Shown here piece by piece: positions 15,553 through 25,427 of a stretch of 64,000 nucleotides of DNA. Each line of letters starts with the position of its first letter. Position 1 is the stretch's first letter. This DNA is from Bacteroidota bacterium (GTDB lineage Bacteria > Bacteroidota > Bacteroidia > Palsa-965): contig JABDCB010000001.1 in assembly GCA_013288325.1 (NCBI GenBank), positions 62,001 through 126,000 on the forward strand, given 5' to 3'. The translations under genes and the position numbers were made by a program. The notes below the pieces were generated by a model, which was not told the DNA's origin, searched no databases, and saw only the letters and a program-made list of their open reading frames with translations.

Positions 15553-18500
15553 TCAGCGTACTAAGCTGATGTCTCCTTTCTGCGTTACCGCTTGACCATT
15601 GAGCAAGGTAGCCTGCAGATAATAAACAAATACCGCCGTATTCATGGGTTGCCCGTGAAAGGCCCCGTCCCAGCATTGGGATGGGCTGGCGGAGGTGAAT
15701 ACACATTCGCCCCAGCGGTCGTATATGTTTATAGTCATTGTTTGTATACAACGTCCGTATACGCATAGATAGTCATTCACTCCATCTGCATTGGGCGAAA
15801 AATAATTCGGCACATACACTTCCCCGCAGGTAGCATCGACCGTAATAATAACACAGGAGCTATCCACACACCCTCCGCTGTTACTTACTCTTACGCAATA
15901 TTCTGTTGTAGCCAATGGGGTTGCCACCGGATGCGCGCAGGTGGAGCAACTGAGTGTGGATGCAGGGCTCCATAAATAAGTACCGCCTCCGTTTGCATTT
16001 AATATAGTAGAGGAACCGATATGGATGGTGGTATCTATTCCGGCAAAAGCCACCGGAATGCTGTCGGCCTGAACTGTTGCTGTGGCAGTTGCCGTGCATC
16101 CGTTGGCATCAGTTACTATGCAGGTATAAGTCCCTGATGTAAGCGAAGAGGCGCTGACCGTGTTGCCCCCAGCAGGAGTCCAGCTATAGGTAAGCGTTCC
16201 TGTACCACCATTTGCAGTGGCACTTGCCGATCCGTTATGCAATCCGCAGACAGGAACGGAAGAAATAGTTTCTGTAATAGCAGTAGGATTTGTAAGTGTG
16301 AGTACCTGCGATTGTGTACAACCTCCTGCATCTGTTACCATACAAGTGTATGTTCCGGCAGTCAGATTGGCTGCTGTAGCTCCGCTTCCTCCTGCAGGAC
16401 TCCAACTGTAGGTATAAGGACTCGTGCCTCCGCTGGCATTCACCGTAGCGCTTCCGGTAGCAGCTCCATGGCAAAGCGGATTGTTTTGTGATGCAAGTGT
16501 TACTGCCGGCCCACCGCTACTGGTAAGGGCAACGGTGTTTGTATTGCTGCAGCCATGGGCATCGGTGACGGTACAGGTATAGGTACCTGCTGCAAGCGAT
16601 GTGGCAGTTGCTGATGTTCCTCCGGAGGGCGACCAGGAATAAGTAAATGCTCCGGTTCCCCCGGAAGCAGAAGCGGTAGCTGTTCCGTTGCTGCTGCCAC
16701 AGCTGGCAGGCGTGAAAGCAGTTGTTATGGTAATAGAAGAAGGAGCGGTAAGACTGACGGTTTGTGTTTGAATACAACCACCTGCATCTGTTACCGTACA
16801 GGTGAATGTTCCTCCGCCTAACCCGGTAGCTGTGGCACTCGTACCTCCTGAAGGGCTCCAGCTGTAGGTATAAGGAGCGGTCCCTCCGCTTACACTTACG
16901 GTTGCGTTTCCATTTGTTGATGCGTTACAGGCAGGATTAGTTTGAGCAGACAATGTAACCGTTTGTCCGCTCCCTGCAGCAACAATAACCGGTTTGGTAA
17001 TGGAGTCTTTACCCAGCGTACAATTATAAACAATGAGTTTAACCTGATAGGTTCCGGCAGTTCCATACGTATGTATAGGATTGGGAAGGGTAGAGGTATC
17101 AGCTGCGCCCGATGCAGGATCGCCGAAATTCCAGAGACGGGATTTTATTTCATTGCAATTGGGTACACTGTTGTCCGTGAAAGTCACTTTTTGTGAACCG
17201 CATCCTGCACCGGCGGTAAAAGTGAAAGCGGCAGACGGTTTGTCGGGCACATATTTCCAAACTTCAAAATGATTATAATAGGACGGAGAATGAAAAAGTC
17301 CTGTGCCATGATCGTGCCAGTTGGCGCCGCCGCAGAGCCAGAGACCATCGCCCAGTAAATAAAAGGCATTGGCTCCTTCCATAGCTTCGGGTTTGTTAGC
17401 TGTTGATGCTACGCCTTTTGTGCCATACACGCCGGTAGTATTGGTTGTGTTATCGCCACTTACCCAGGTCCACAGATTAGTCTTCGTATTATATCTCCAT
17501 AAATCGTTGCGATCTTCCTGTCCTATAATTCCATCGTAAAAAGAACCACCCAACATCCAGAGGTTGTCACAGTTATCGGTCCAGTGTGCACGGGCCTCTA
17601 TGCGTTGGCATGGAATATTGGAAGCTGCGGGTACGCATTGTGTGCCGTAGTTGCCAACGGGGTTTGCGACAGAAGCACTGGTGCCGCTCATCCAGGTCCA
17701 TAACCCGGTAGTGGTACTATACATCCACATATCGTTCAGGGGATTGATGGCACCGGTGGCATCATATCCCCGTCCGCCCCAAAACCAGATCTGATCCTTG
17801 CTGTCTATCCAACCCAGATGTATCTGACGGCAGCCGGGCCAGTTGGTGGCAGCAGCAGTGCCCATGGTGCCATAAACACCTTTCTGATCACCTAATTTAT
17901 TTCCTCCCATAAATGCCCATTGGTTTGTATTAGGATCAAAAGCCCAGAGCTCATTACTATGTCTCCATACAAAACCGGTAGAGTCTATGCCTTGTCCTCC
18001 AAACAACCAAAGTTTTCCGTGGCTATCGGTTACCGCGCAATCTGTTTCAACTTTCCCGCCCGGAGTATTGGCGGGGGCAAATACTCCTTTTGTACCATAT
18101 ACTCCTGTGGCATTGGTGGTGTTGGTACCATTCATCCAGGTCCACTGATTGGTAACGGGATCGTATTTCCACATATCATTATAAAAATAACTGCCGGCGG
18201 TGTTACCTCCTCCGAACATCCAGAACTTACCATTATGATCTGTCCAGGAGGCGGGAGCCAGGAGCCGCACGCCCGGTAGATTGGAAGTCGAAGGGATGCC
18301 TTTGGTTCCCCAGGAGGGGACCGTTCCGCTTACATTCGACCCCGACATCCAGGTCCACATATTGGTAGCCGGATCATACTTCCACATATCCGCATGATCA
18401 TAGGGAGTGCTGGTTTCGTAACCGGCATAGATCCAAAATTTTCCATTCACATCTTTCCATTCGGCGGCTTCATACCGTATGCCCGGATAATTTGTTGCCG

Positions 18501-18642
18501 ATGCCACACCTTGTGCGCCATATACGGTATGACCGTTCATGGCACTGTCGCCGTTTACCCAGGTCCAGGAATTATATACCTGAGCCGGAACTGCGCAAGA
18601 GAGAACGAAGAAAAAATAAAAAGAAAAAAGGCTGCGTTGCAT
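15553..18642 (-). CDS. T9SS type B cargo: Kelch propeller, PKD, four SprB repeats, CHU_C
   Basis: Signal peptide 1-21 (ending AVPAQ). Residues ~25-455 contain six Kelch-like blades, each with WTWMSG or a variant, VYGTKGV, a GKLWLFGG-like strand and a DMWKYDPxTN turn, enough for one closed propeller. A PKD domain follows (FGDPASGAADTSTLPNPIHTYGTAGTY). Four SprB repeats (CNASTNGNATVSVSGG, YTYSWSPSGG, GTYTCTVTDAHGC pattern) come next. The end is a CHU_C domain with VPNYFSPNADGVNDYL, VYGRCIQTM and IYDRWGECVF. The Cys in VYGRCI is shared with the protein at 35276. It is likely a surface adhesin or sugar-binding protein exported by the T9SS. Confidence 0.9.
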   Translation of the reverse strand: MQRSLFSFYFFFVLSCAVPAQVYNSWTWVNGDSAMNGHTVYGAQGVASATNYPGIRYEAAEWKDVNGKFWIYAGYETSTPYDHADMWKYDPATNMWTWMSGSNVSGTVPSWGTKGIPSTSNLPGVRLLAPASWTDHNGKFWMFGGGNTAGSYFYNDMWKYDPVTNQWTWMNGTNTTNATGVYGTKGVFAPANTPGGKVETDCAVTDSHGKLWLFGGQGIDSTGFVWRHSNELWAFDPNTNQWAFMGGNKLGDQKGVYGTMGTAAATNWPGCRQIHLGWIDSKDQIWFWGGRGYDATGAINPLNDMWMYSTTTGLWTWMSGTSASVANPVGNYGTQCVPAASNIPCQRIEARAHWTDNCDNLWMLGGSFYDGIIGQEDRNDLWRYNTKTNLWTWVSGDNTTNTTGVYGTKGVASTANKPEAMEGANAFYLLGDGLWLCGGANWHDHGTGLFHSPSYYNHFEVWKYVPDKPSAAFTFTAGAGCGSQKVTFTDNSVPNCNEIKSRLWNFGDPASGAADTSTLPNPIHTYGTAGTYQVKLIVYNCTLGKDSITKPVIVAAGSGQTVTLSAQTNPACNASTNGNATVSVSGGTAPYTYSWSPSGGTSATATGLGGGTFTCTVTDAGGCIQTQTVSLTAPSSITITTAFTPASCGSSNGTATASASGGTGAFTYSWSPSGGTSATATSLAAGTYTCTVTDAHGCSNTNTVALTSSGGPAVTLASQNNPLCHGAATGSATVNASGGTSPYTYSWSPAGGSGATAANLTAGTYTCMVTDAGGCTQSQVLTLTNPTAITETISSVPVCGLHNGSASATANGGTGTLTYSWTPAGGNTVSASSLTSGTYTCIVTDANGCTATATATVQADSIPVAFAGIDTTIHIGSSTILNANGGGTYLWSPASTLSCSTCAHPVATPLATTEYCVRVSNSGGCVDSSCVIITVDATCGEVYVPNYFSPNADGVNDYLCVYGRCIQTMTINIYDRWGECVFTSASPSQCWDGAFHGQPMNTAVFVYYLQATLLNGQAVTQKGDISLVR

Positions 18643-18961
18643 GATGAAGGACTCTAGATCAATGTAAAAACTATTTTGCTGATCTCCTTTCTTTTATGCG
18701 AGAATTGCTGGAAGTTGAACGATTGTGTTGTCAGAAAATTTAGGAAGGAGTAATACAATCTATGCACTACTTAAAAAAACATTTTCTATTATTGATGTTT
18801 CAAATATGAAACATGATAAATAGTTTATTTTATCATGTTTTGGGAGCTTCCATAAGGAATAAATAACTGATTAAAGTCAGGCGAAAAATTGACAAATGCT
18901 CTTGAAAATAATTCTATAACGCCGGACTTTTATTAAACAATTAAACCGAATACGCTTTATT
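18643..18961. other. Divergent intergenic region with two mutually exclusive hairpins
   Basis: The 319-base gap holds an 8-bp stem (18795-18802 with 18807-18814) and a 12-bp perfect stem (AAACATGATAAA, 18809-18820, with 18829-18840). They share 18809-18814, so only one can form. The second is followed by a short T/G run. They lie ~120 bases before the rhodanese gene. No ORF, tRNA or clear promoter was recognised elsewhere in the gap. Confidence 0.55.
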
Positions 18962-19345
18962 ATGAAAACGATTGCTTTATATTTCGCATTGCTCTTTTTG
19001 AGTTATAATACGATAGCAGCCCAGCGTTCACCGAACACCTTATCGCCTGCCGAGTTTAAACTTCGATGTGCCAACGCACATGGTATTCTGCTGGATGTAC
19101 GCACACCGGAAGAGTATCTGGCATCCACTATTCCGGGAGCCATCAATATCAATGTGATGGACCCGGATTATTTTGCATCTCATATTAAGAAGCTGGATAA
19201 GAACAAAACCTATTTCCTGTTTTGCGGTACTGGGATGCGTAGCTCGGAAGCCATGGAAGAAATGAAAAAGGCAGGCTTCCTGAAAGTATATGAACTGAAT
19301 GGAGGCCTTACAGTCTGGGAAAAATATGATTTGCCTCTGGATTAA
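18962..19345 (+). CDS. Exported rhodanese-like sulfurtransferase
   Basis: A 127-residue single-domain rhodanese. A signal peptide (MKTIALYFALLFLSYNTIAAQ) puts it in the periplasm or envelope. The domain shows LLDVRTPEEYLASTIPGAIN (about 43-62) and the active-site loop LFCGTGMRS with the catalytic Cys near residue 84, then AGFLKVYELNGGLTVWE, the typical C-terminal block. Such proteins transfer sulfane sulfur or bind thiols; the physiological acceptor is unknown. The stop lies eight bases from the convergent A2M gene. Confidence 0.9.
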   Translation: MKTIALYFALLFLSYNTIAAQRSPNTLSPAEFKLRCANAHGILLDVRTPEEYLASTIPGAININVMDPDYFASHIKKLDKNKTYFLFCGTGMRSSEAMEEMKKAGFLKVYELNGGLTVWEKYDLPLD

Positions 19346-19353
19346 ACCCGAGG

Positions 19354-22300
19354 CTAATCGATCTTCACCCGTCGGATATCATTTCGCCCATAAAATAAGG
19401 GGAAATACATCAACTCTACTTTAGCCGGATTGAGTGTGTAGTTTCCCGTATATCGGGGCTGCAAAGAAATATCAAAGGTCCAGGTGCCGGCAGGTAATGA
19501 CTCACAAAAGATAAGTACTTTGTTTTTCAGATACTCGCGGTGTACCTCATAGGCAGCATACGGCTGGTTTTTATTATTGTAACTACAGCCTGCAGGGATC
19601 GGAATTTCAATCATGATATAGTCGGCTTTTTTTCTGGCCACTATTTCTGCCTTCATGGTTGCAACCTGTCCTGCTGGTAAGCCTTCCGATTTTTTTCCAT
19701 TCTCCTCAAACCATGTTTTAACGGCATACAGATCTTCCTTTTTCTCCGGATGTGTATTCCAGTTTTTCCGGTATGCAGAGAAATAAACGGGCCCACTTCC
19801 TTTTTTGGTGACCTGTAAGGTGTTATCCGTTGTTTTAATGCGTGCCGTGTAAGGGAATTCTTTAATAGATGCTGTCATTCCACCGCTGATATCAACCGTT
19901 GGTTTTGATTTCTTAGGATCATATTTACCCACGATAGCCGGGAGAATGGTTTCCAGAATACTGGCTGTTTCATAGGTATTGCGCCAGGTGTTGGCATCGC
20001 TGTGTTCCAGAAAATAGTTACGGATTCCCTGTACATTCTTTTCCTGCCCTTTTTCTTTTTCCAGAATGCGGTATGCCATCAGGCTTAACTGATTCCGATT
20101 ATCATACCAATCGGTGCTTTGCTCGCCCCAGTAACATCCTCCGAGTACGGTTTCTTTTTTCTCTTTCAGCATCATGGCAAGATCAGCATCGATGTTTATT
20201 CCGTTTTGTTGTTTTAAAAGCAGCAAGGTATAACGGGTCCACATAGAGGGATTCTTTTCTTTTTGAGCCTCTGCTATATATTTCGCTGCATCAGAGAGAT
20301 TCTTGTTTTCGGAAAGAACGCTCATAGCATGCAATAGTTCAGAACCGCTCAGGGCCGGAAGTTGGAAACGAAGGTTGTCGAGGCCTTTTTGTAAGGAAGC
20401 GGTTGTGTACGATGTTTTGGAAGCGAGACCGAGTACATGGGTGATCCAGGTGGTCATGAATATGTTTCCGGAAGGGGCATCATCCCACCAGCCCCATGAT
20501 CCGTCAGGGCGTTGTGCTTTTTCAAGTTTATGAAGAAGATGTTTTACTTCTTTCTCGCTTTTAAACGAGAGCCCCATTTTTTCGTCAATAATTTTTTGCT
20601 GAAGCAGGGCATTCAGTTTGGAGGCCATCTGCTCATTGCAGTAATAAGGATAGTTAGCGAGGTCCTTCATTTTGGCCATGAGCACATCCAGGTCGTTATC
20701 GAGAACGGTTATTTCTGTATAAGCTCCTGGACTGTCGAGGGTAAAATGAAAAACAGAATCTTTTTCCAGGAAATAGTACACCCCTTTTGATTCTTCTGTT
20801 CCTATGGGGCAGATGGGAACGGTTTGCTGCACGCCATCGAAATAGCCTTCGGCCGACTCCAGGGAATATTCAAACCGTAAACTATCTTCAGCCGGAGCTA
20901 CGATGAGCTGGCTTTGATTGAAACCATTACTTACAAGCTGGGTGCTCTGGCTGAGGGTTTCGTTTTTCAGTTTGAATATTGTCTTTACGCTTAAGGGTGT
21001 TTTTCCATAGTTCATCACCTTCCCGATGATAAGGGTTGAATCGCCGGGAAGAAGAAAGCGGGGAGTATTTAAACTGGCCAGAAGCGGTTTGTATGATTTG
21101 GTGAAGGCTTTTGCCTCACCGCTTTGTTTATTGGCCGTAATAGCAATGGCTCCTGCTTTCCATCCGGTAACATCATCCGGAAAATGGAAACGGAACTGTA
21201 CCTGTCCGCTGTCATTTGTCAACAGATTGGGTTGCCAGTAAGCACAATCGGAAAAAGCTTTGCGCATTTGTTTTTTGGGAATGAAGCGGTCGTTCCGGGT
21301 GGAGTCGGCGCTGAAAGAACTGGGGTCGGAAAGATAGTCGGGGTTAAGATCGTGGCTAAATTTTCCAAGGCGGGCTCTGCTACCCCGGGTAGAAATAGTC
21401 ACTTCTTGCAGCGCTACACTCTGGTTGGCAAGTACACCAGGTTCGGTATACAATACACTTGCTAAGTCCTTATCTTCTGCTCCGTCGCGATCCTCTTCCG
21501 TCATTACTTGTCTGTTTGCAAATCCTCCTGATTTGCCTCCGGCCCATCCGAAGGTGCTATACCGGCTGCGATAAAAAGAAGACCTGTGCCGGTGATGAAT
21601 AAAGATATGACGACATTCATTATAGGAATACAAAGTAGTTCCATCCACTTCCAGCGCAGTTTCGTCATAATACGCTTGAGGAGAAGAATTCTGCCCGGCC
21701 ATCCAGAAGCTATGCTCAAGCGGATGTGGGGTTTGGGTTTTATGTCTGCATTGAATCACCTCTAATGCGGCACCGCTGGCGATATGGGAATGCAGCTCAA
21801 TATTCTTGCCCTGATAAGCCAGATTATACGAGGAGAAATGATGAATGCTATCGTAGGTAGGAGAGAGCCGTATTTTTAATGAAGGAGAACAGTTTTCGCT
21901 TACGGTAAGACTGTAAATAGTTATATTCTTATATGTAGTATCAGGCACCACAAAGAGATCATAGATACCGGATTCCTTCATTTTTACCAGAAAGTTTCCG
22001 GCAGCATCGCTTTTCATCTGGCCTTCTACACGACCGTTGTGCATCAGATAGGTAGTAATATCACTCGTATTCCTTGGGGCCAGAAACGAGCCGGATATTT
22101 GCAATGGGGAATTAGTATAGCTCAAATCATATACATCGCATTTCACATTTTCAGGATGTAAGGAAGCAAGCGGTTTGAAGTCTTTCTTGTACACTTTGTC
22201 GAGGTGCATTTTTCCCGACTGAATATGAATCGAATTTTTGACAAAATAATTTCCCTTCTCATCATAGTAAGTGGCTTTATAAATTCCTGGTTTCAGATTC

Positions 22301-25221
22301 TCTACTTTTTTCTTTTGCCCTCCGAATGGAGACCTCCAGTCGCGCTGAAAGGCAACCACCCCATCAAACTGATCGGTACGTGCCAGCTCCATTCTGTAAA
22401 CGCTCAGGCCTTCGTCTTCCAGAAGCAGATAGCTTCCGTTTTCTGTTTCGGTATAAGTGCCTTCCGGGCAAGCGCCATATGGGCGGTCTCCGTACAGATA
22501 TTCAAAATTCTTTTTAAGTCTTGCCGCCGTGATGACAGTATCGCCCGTATCCTGATATTTATAATAATAATAACGGTGCAGTTTGGAGATATTAAAAACA
22601 TAGGGTTTCTTGGTTACTTCGGAGCCGGCTATCTGATACTCAAATCCGGGTTGAAAGACGAAGCTGCCTTCATACGATTTACTGTATTCATTCAATTGAA
22701 AATGAACGGTGTCATTTGGATGAAAGGTGGTGAAGCTTCTGCTCTGCAGGGCCTTAAAATTATTTCCCTGCCAGAAATATTGATCTTCGTACGAGTAGCC
22801 CGCAATATTATCCAACAGCAACACATTTTTATTTACCACTTCTTTTTCCTCCCTGGTGAGGTGTTTGCCTCTCTTAACGACAACAACACCCGCCGGGGGC
22901 TGATCTTTACTGAAGGAGAGCTCCAGCTTTTGTCCTTTACGGAACTCTACATTGGTAAGCGTATATTCTTTGTCGTAAGTGCGTAATCTGACGGTGTGTT
23001 TCCCTTCCGGAACCAAAAAGGACCAGGGCGAATGATCCTGATGAGCTCCGTATTTGGAATAATAAAAACTGCCGAGTACAAACACAGGCTGATCATCTAC
23101 GTAAATAAAATAAATGCGGGAAAGACCATTTTTTGTAGCAATGAACGGCGCAAATTGTGGTTGGCTGGTGGAAACCGGAAAATAATGTGTGTATAAAGAC
23201 GCTCCGGGATTATGGATGTGATAGAAAGGAATGGTGTCGAGTCTCAGTCTTTTGTACCAATATTTTTTAAAGCCTACATCGTTTTGTACCCCATTCTCCC
23301 ACATCTGATAAGTACGGAAAGCGTGTTTTTTCAGTTTAGCACTTTTGTTATAATTCGGAGCATAAGCAAGAGGCTGACTATTAAACTGTGCATTGATACA
23401 ACTGAGCGTAATGTTTGCATCTTTAACAGGCTTCGCATCGTAGTCATGTACCTTAACGGTAACAGCAGCATCCCCACCCGGATATGTTTCGGATGGTTGC
23501 TTCATCTCCACCTGCAAGGTTTTTTCTTTGGGCAGAATATTCAATACCTGGCATTCGTTTATCCGTTCATCACATAAGTGCGTAATAATCCGGTAGGGAG
23601 TATGTCCGGGATCGGAAGCTTTATAATCGAAATGTCGGCTCACGCCTTCTTTGATTTTTACTTCGTTTCGGTATAACTCCCAGTTAAATAGCTTACCGCC
23701 CGGATTTTCCACACCGGCAAAAATGGAATCTTTGTTGCGATAACCATACAAACTCAGGCGTTTTGGAGTCAGATCATATTCTTCCTGTATGCCGTCACAT
23801 TTTATAAGCAGGGAGTTCACATTGGCTAAAGGTTGTATGGTGCCCGGAAATGTAAAAGGAACTGTACTTAGCGAATCCCGATCCTTACCAACGAAAGTAA
23901 CAGAGCCTTGCATACTTTGCTGCTTACCCTTTTTTGAATACGTGATTTCATACACAGAATCATGATCGGCAACCTCTATATGTTGTACTTGCTGCTTAAT
24001 GGTAAAATATGTGGAATCGATATGCAACTCATTATTACTGTTCCGGAAACGGGCCCTTACCTTATATTGTACACCGGAAGAGGAGAAGCGTGCAGGTGGC
24101 AGATCAATACGGGTTTCGCCTGACGGTTCCAGGCTATGCGTGTTTTTATAGATGCTGAATGCAAAATCTTCTGAATCCAGAGCCGGGTCCAGAATCACAT
24201 GGGTTATGACTTCCACCTCTGCTGAGGCGTCAAAAAGAGGAAGCCCGTTAAAATCAGTACCGGAAAGAAAAATAGTTATACTGTCACCGGCCGAATATGC
24301 TTTTTTAGATGTACGAATGGAATATTTGGTTTGATCAAGCTGATAATCCTCCGTTTGAAAACTGCTCGAGAATAGCTCCACATTGTCCCGCCCCTTTTTA
24401 ACCTTGTTGGTGCGATAGACCTCGACAGGGTATTTACGATCCATTTTAAATGAATCGCCCACTACAAACTGGCAAACATACGCTCCGGGAGATACCGGAT
24501 GAAAACGGGTTTTAAATAGAGTACCTTGTCCTTTCCAGTAATACTCTTCTTTCTTAACCCGGAGTTCCAGCTCTTCCTCCATGGGTTTATTTTTGTAATA
24601 AATAAAAGCTTTGAGTTTAACCGTATCACCCTGCCGGTAACGTGGACGGCTAAAAGCAATAAAGCCGTTTGGAGAAGAGTCGTAACTATCTCTTTTTGCT
24701 GAACGCTCGGACTTTGTAGTAAGAAACAACGTTTCGCCCCGGGCTTCAATTTTTAGTTTGCCGTTTTTCTGGCTCCCGGGCAACATATAAGCCATTCGTG
24801 AAACGTCGTAAGGAACCAATCTCCCGGAAAGGGTTACCGACGCATCGGCTACGGGTTTGTCAGTCGCTTTCTCGGTAATACGCAGCGCAAAATCTTTTCC
24901 GGTGTTTACTACATGAATATTCATGGAGGTGATGGTTACCACCTGGTAACGAAATGATAACTGATCAGGTACTACAAACAGATAATGACCCGCGGCTGGT
25001 ATTTTTGAATAATTGGCTGTGACAGGAACGGAATCATAAAGGGTGTGAAAAAAGGTGGAGTCGATGATGGTTTTGGGGGACAGAAATAATTTTTCAGCCT
25101 CTTTGACATTAAGCTTATATATATACGTATTGACGGATGCTGTCAGGTTGCGGTTTCGTTGCGCTTCTAACCCGTTAAAAAATAAGATACAGATAAGAGG
25201 AATAAAAAGTCTGAGTTTCAT
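19354..25221 (-). CDS. Bacterial alpha-2-macroglobulin-like protein with CxEQ thioester
   Basis: At 1955 residues it is the largest gene here. It has a signal peptide (1-20), an MG2 domain whose PRYRQGDTVKLKAF motif lies at 193-206, further macroglobulin beta-domains, and an A2M core with FHFPDDVTGWKAGAIAIT. The thioester segment is YYCNEQMASKLNALLQ, with Cys1528 and Gln1531 fitting the CxEQ thioester, followed by an alpha/alpha-toroid-like region (RPDGSWGWWDDAPSGN). Bacterial A2Ms trap foreign proteases at the cell surface. A short VALQEVTIS stretch near residue 1265 resembles the TonB-plug leader found in other Bacteroidota envelope proteins. The gene is divergent from a VIT/vWA/DUF2135 gene, a likely functional partner. 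Confidence 0.9.
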   Translation of the reverse strand: MKLRLFIPLICILFFNGLEAQRNRNLTASVNTYIYKLNVKEAEKLFLSPKTIIDSTFFHTLYDSVPVTANYSKIPAAGHYLFVVPDQLSFRYQVVTITSMNIHVVNTGKDFALRITEKATDKPVADASVTLSGRLVPYDVSRMAYMLPGSQKNGKLKIEARGETLFLTTKSERSAKRDSYDSSPNGFIAFSRPRYRQGDTVKLKAFIYYKNKPMEEELELRVKKEEYYWKGQGTLFKTRFHPVSPGAYVCQFVVGDSFKMDRKYPVEVYRTNKVKKGRDNVELFSSSFQTEDYQLDQTKYSIRTSKKAYSAGDSITIFLSGTDFNGLPLFDASAEVEVITHVILDPALDSEDFAFSIYKNTHSLEPSGETRIDLPPARFSSSGVQYKVRARFRNSNNELHIDSTYFTIKQQVQHIEVADHDSVYEITYSKKGKQQSMQGSVTFVGKDRDSLSTVPFTFPGTIQPLANVNSLLIKCDGIQEEYDLTPKRLSLYGYRNKDSIFAGVENPGGKLFNWELYRNEVKIKEGVSRHFDYKASDPGHTPYRIITHLCDERINECQVLNILPKEKTLQVEMKQPSETYPGGDAAVTVKVHDYDAKPVKDANITLSCINAQFNSQPLAYAPNYNKSAKLKKHAFRTYQMWENGVQNDVGFKKYWYKRLRLDTIPFYHIHNPGASLYTHYFPVSTSQPQFAPFIATKNGLSRIYFIYVDDQPVFVLGSFYYSKYGAHQDHSPWSFLVPEGKHTVRLRTYDKEYTLTNVEFRKGQKLELSFSKDQPPAGVVVVKRGKHLTREEKEVVNKNVLLLDNIAGYSYEDQYFWQGNNFKALQSRSFTTFHPNDTVHFQLNEYSKSYEGSFVFQPGFEYQIAGSEVTKKPYVFNISKLHRYYYYKYQDTGDTVITAARLKKNFEYLYGDRPYGACPEGTYTETENGSYLLLEDEGLSVYRMELARTDQFDGVVAFQRDWRSPFGGQKKKVENLKPGIYKATYYDEKGNYFVKNSIHIQSGKMHLDKVYKKDFKPLASLHPENVKCDVYDLSYTNSPLQISGSFLAPRNTSDITTYLMHNGRVEGQMKSDAAGNFLVKMKESGIYDLFVVPDTTYKNITIYSLTVSENCSPSLKIRLSPTYDSIHHFSSYNLAYQGKNIELHSHIASGAALEVIQCRHKTQTPHPLEHSFWMAGQNSSPQAYYDETALEVDGTTLYSYNECRHIFIHHRHRSSFYRSRYSTFGWAGGKSGGFANRQVMTEEDRDGAEDKDLASVLYTEPGVLANQSVALQEVTISTRGSRARLGKFSHDLNPDYLSDPSSFSADSTRNDRFIPKKQMRKAFSDCAYWQPNLLTNDSGQVQFRFHFPDDVTGWKAGAIAITANKQSGEAKAFTKSYKPLLASLNTPRFLLPGDSTLIIGKVMNYGKTPLSVKTIFKLKNETLSQSTQLVSNGFNQSQLIVAPAEDSLRFEYSLESAEGYFDGVQQTVPICPIGTEESKGVYYFLEKDSVFHFTLDSPGAYTEITVLDNDLDVLMAKMKDLANYPYYCNEQMASKLNALLQQKIIDEKMGLSFKSEKEVKHLLHKLEKAQRPDGSWGWWDDAPSGNIFMTTWITHVLGLASKTSYTTASLQKGLDNLRFQLPALSGSELLHAMSVLSENKNLSDAAKYIAEAQKEKNPSMWTRYTLLLLKQQNGINIDADLAMMLKEKKETVLGGCYWGEQSTDWYDNRNQLSLMAYRILEKEKGQEKNVQGIRNYFLEHSDANTWRNTYETASILETILPAIVGKYDPKKSKPTVDISGGMTASIKEFPYTARIKTTDNTLQVTKKGSGPVYFSAYRKNWNTHPEKKEDLYAVKTWFEENGKKSEGLPAGQVATMKAEIVARKKADYIMIEIPIPAGCSYNNKNQPYAAYEVHREYLKNKVLIFCESLPAGTWTFDISLQPRYTGNYTLNPAKVELMYFPLFYGRNDIRRVKID

Positions 25222-25427
25222 AAAAGGTAGTTCATGGAGGGGTGCTATTCAAAGATAGAATAATTGCGGTATTCTCTCCCAGGCACCCTCCTGCCTATTA
25301 GGACGTCAATTTAAGAGACGGTTGCCTGCCTTAAATTCCATAAATCAATCTGAAATTTTTATGGGCGTTTATGGAATGTCATACCCCCCTGCATCTAATG
25401 GGTGTATTTACTCCTAAATCTGCTGCT

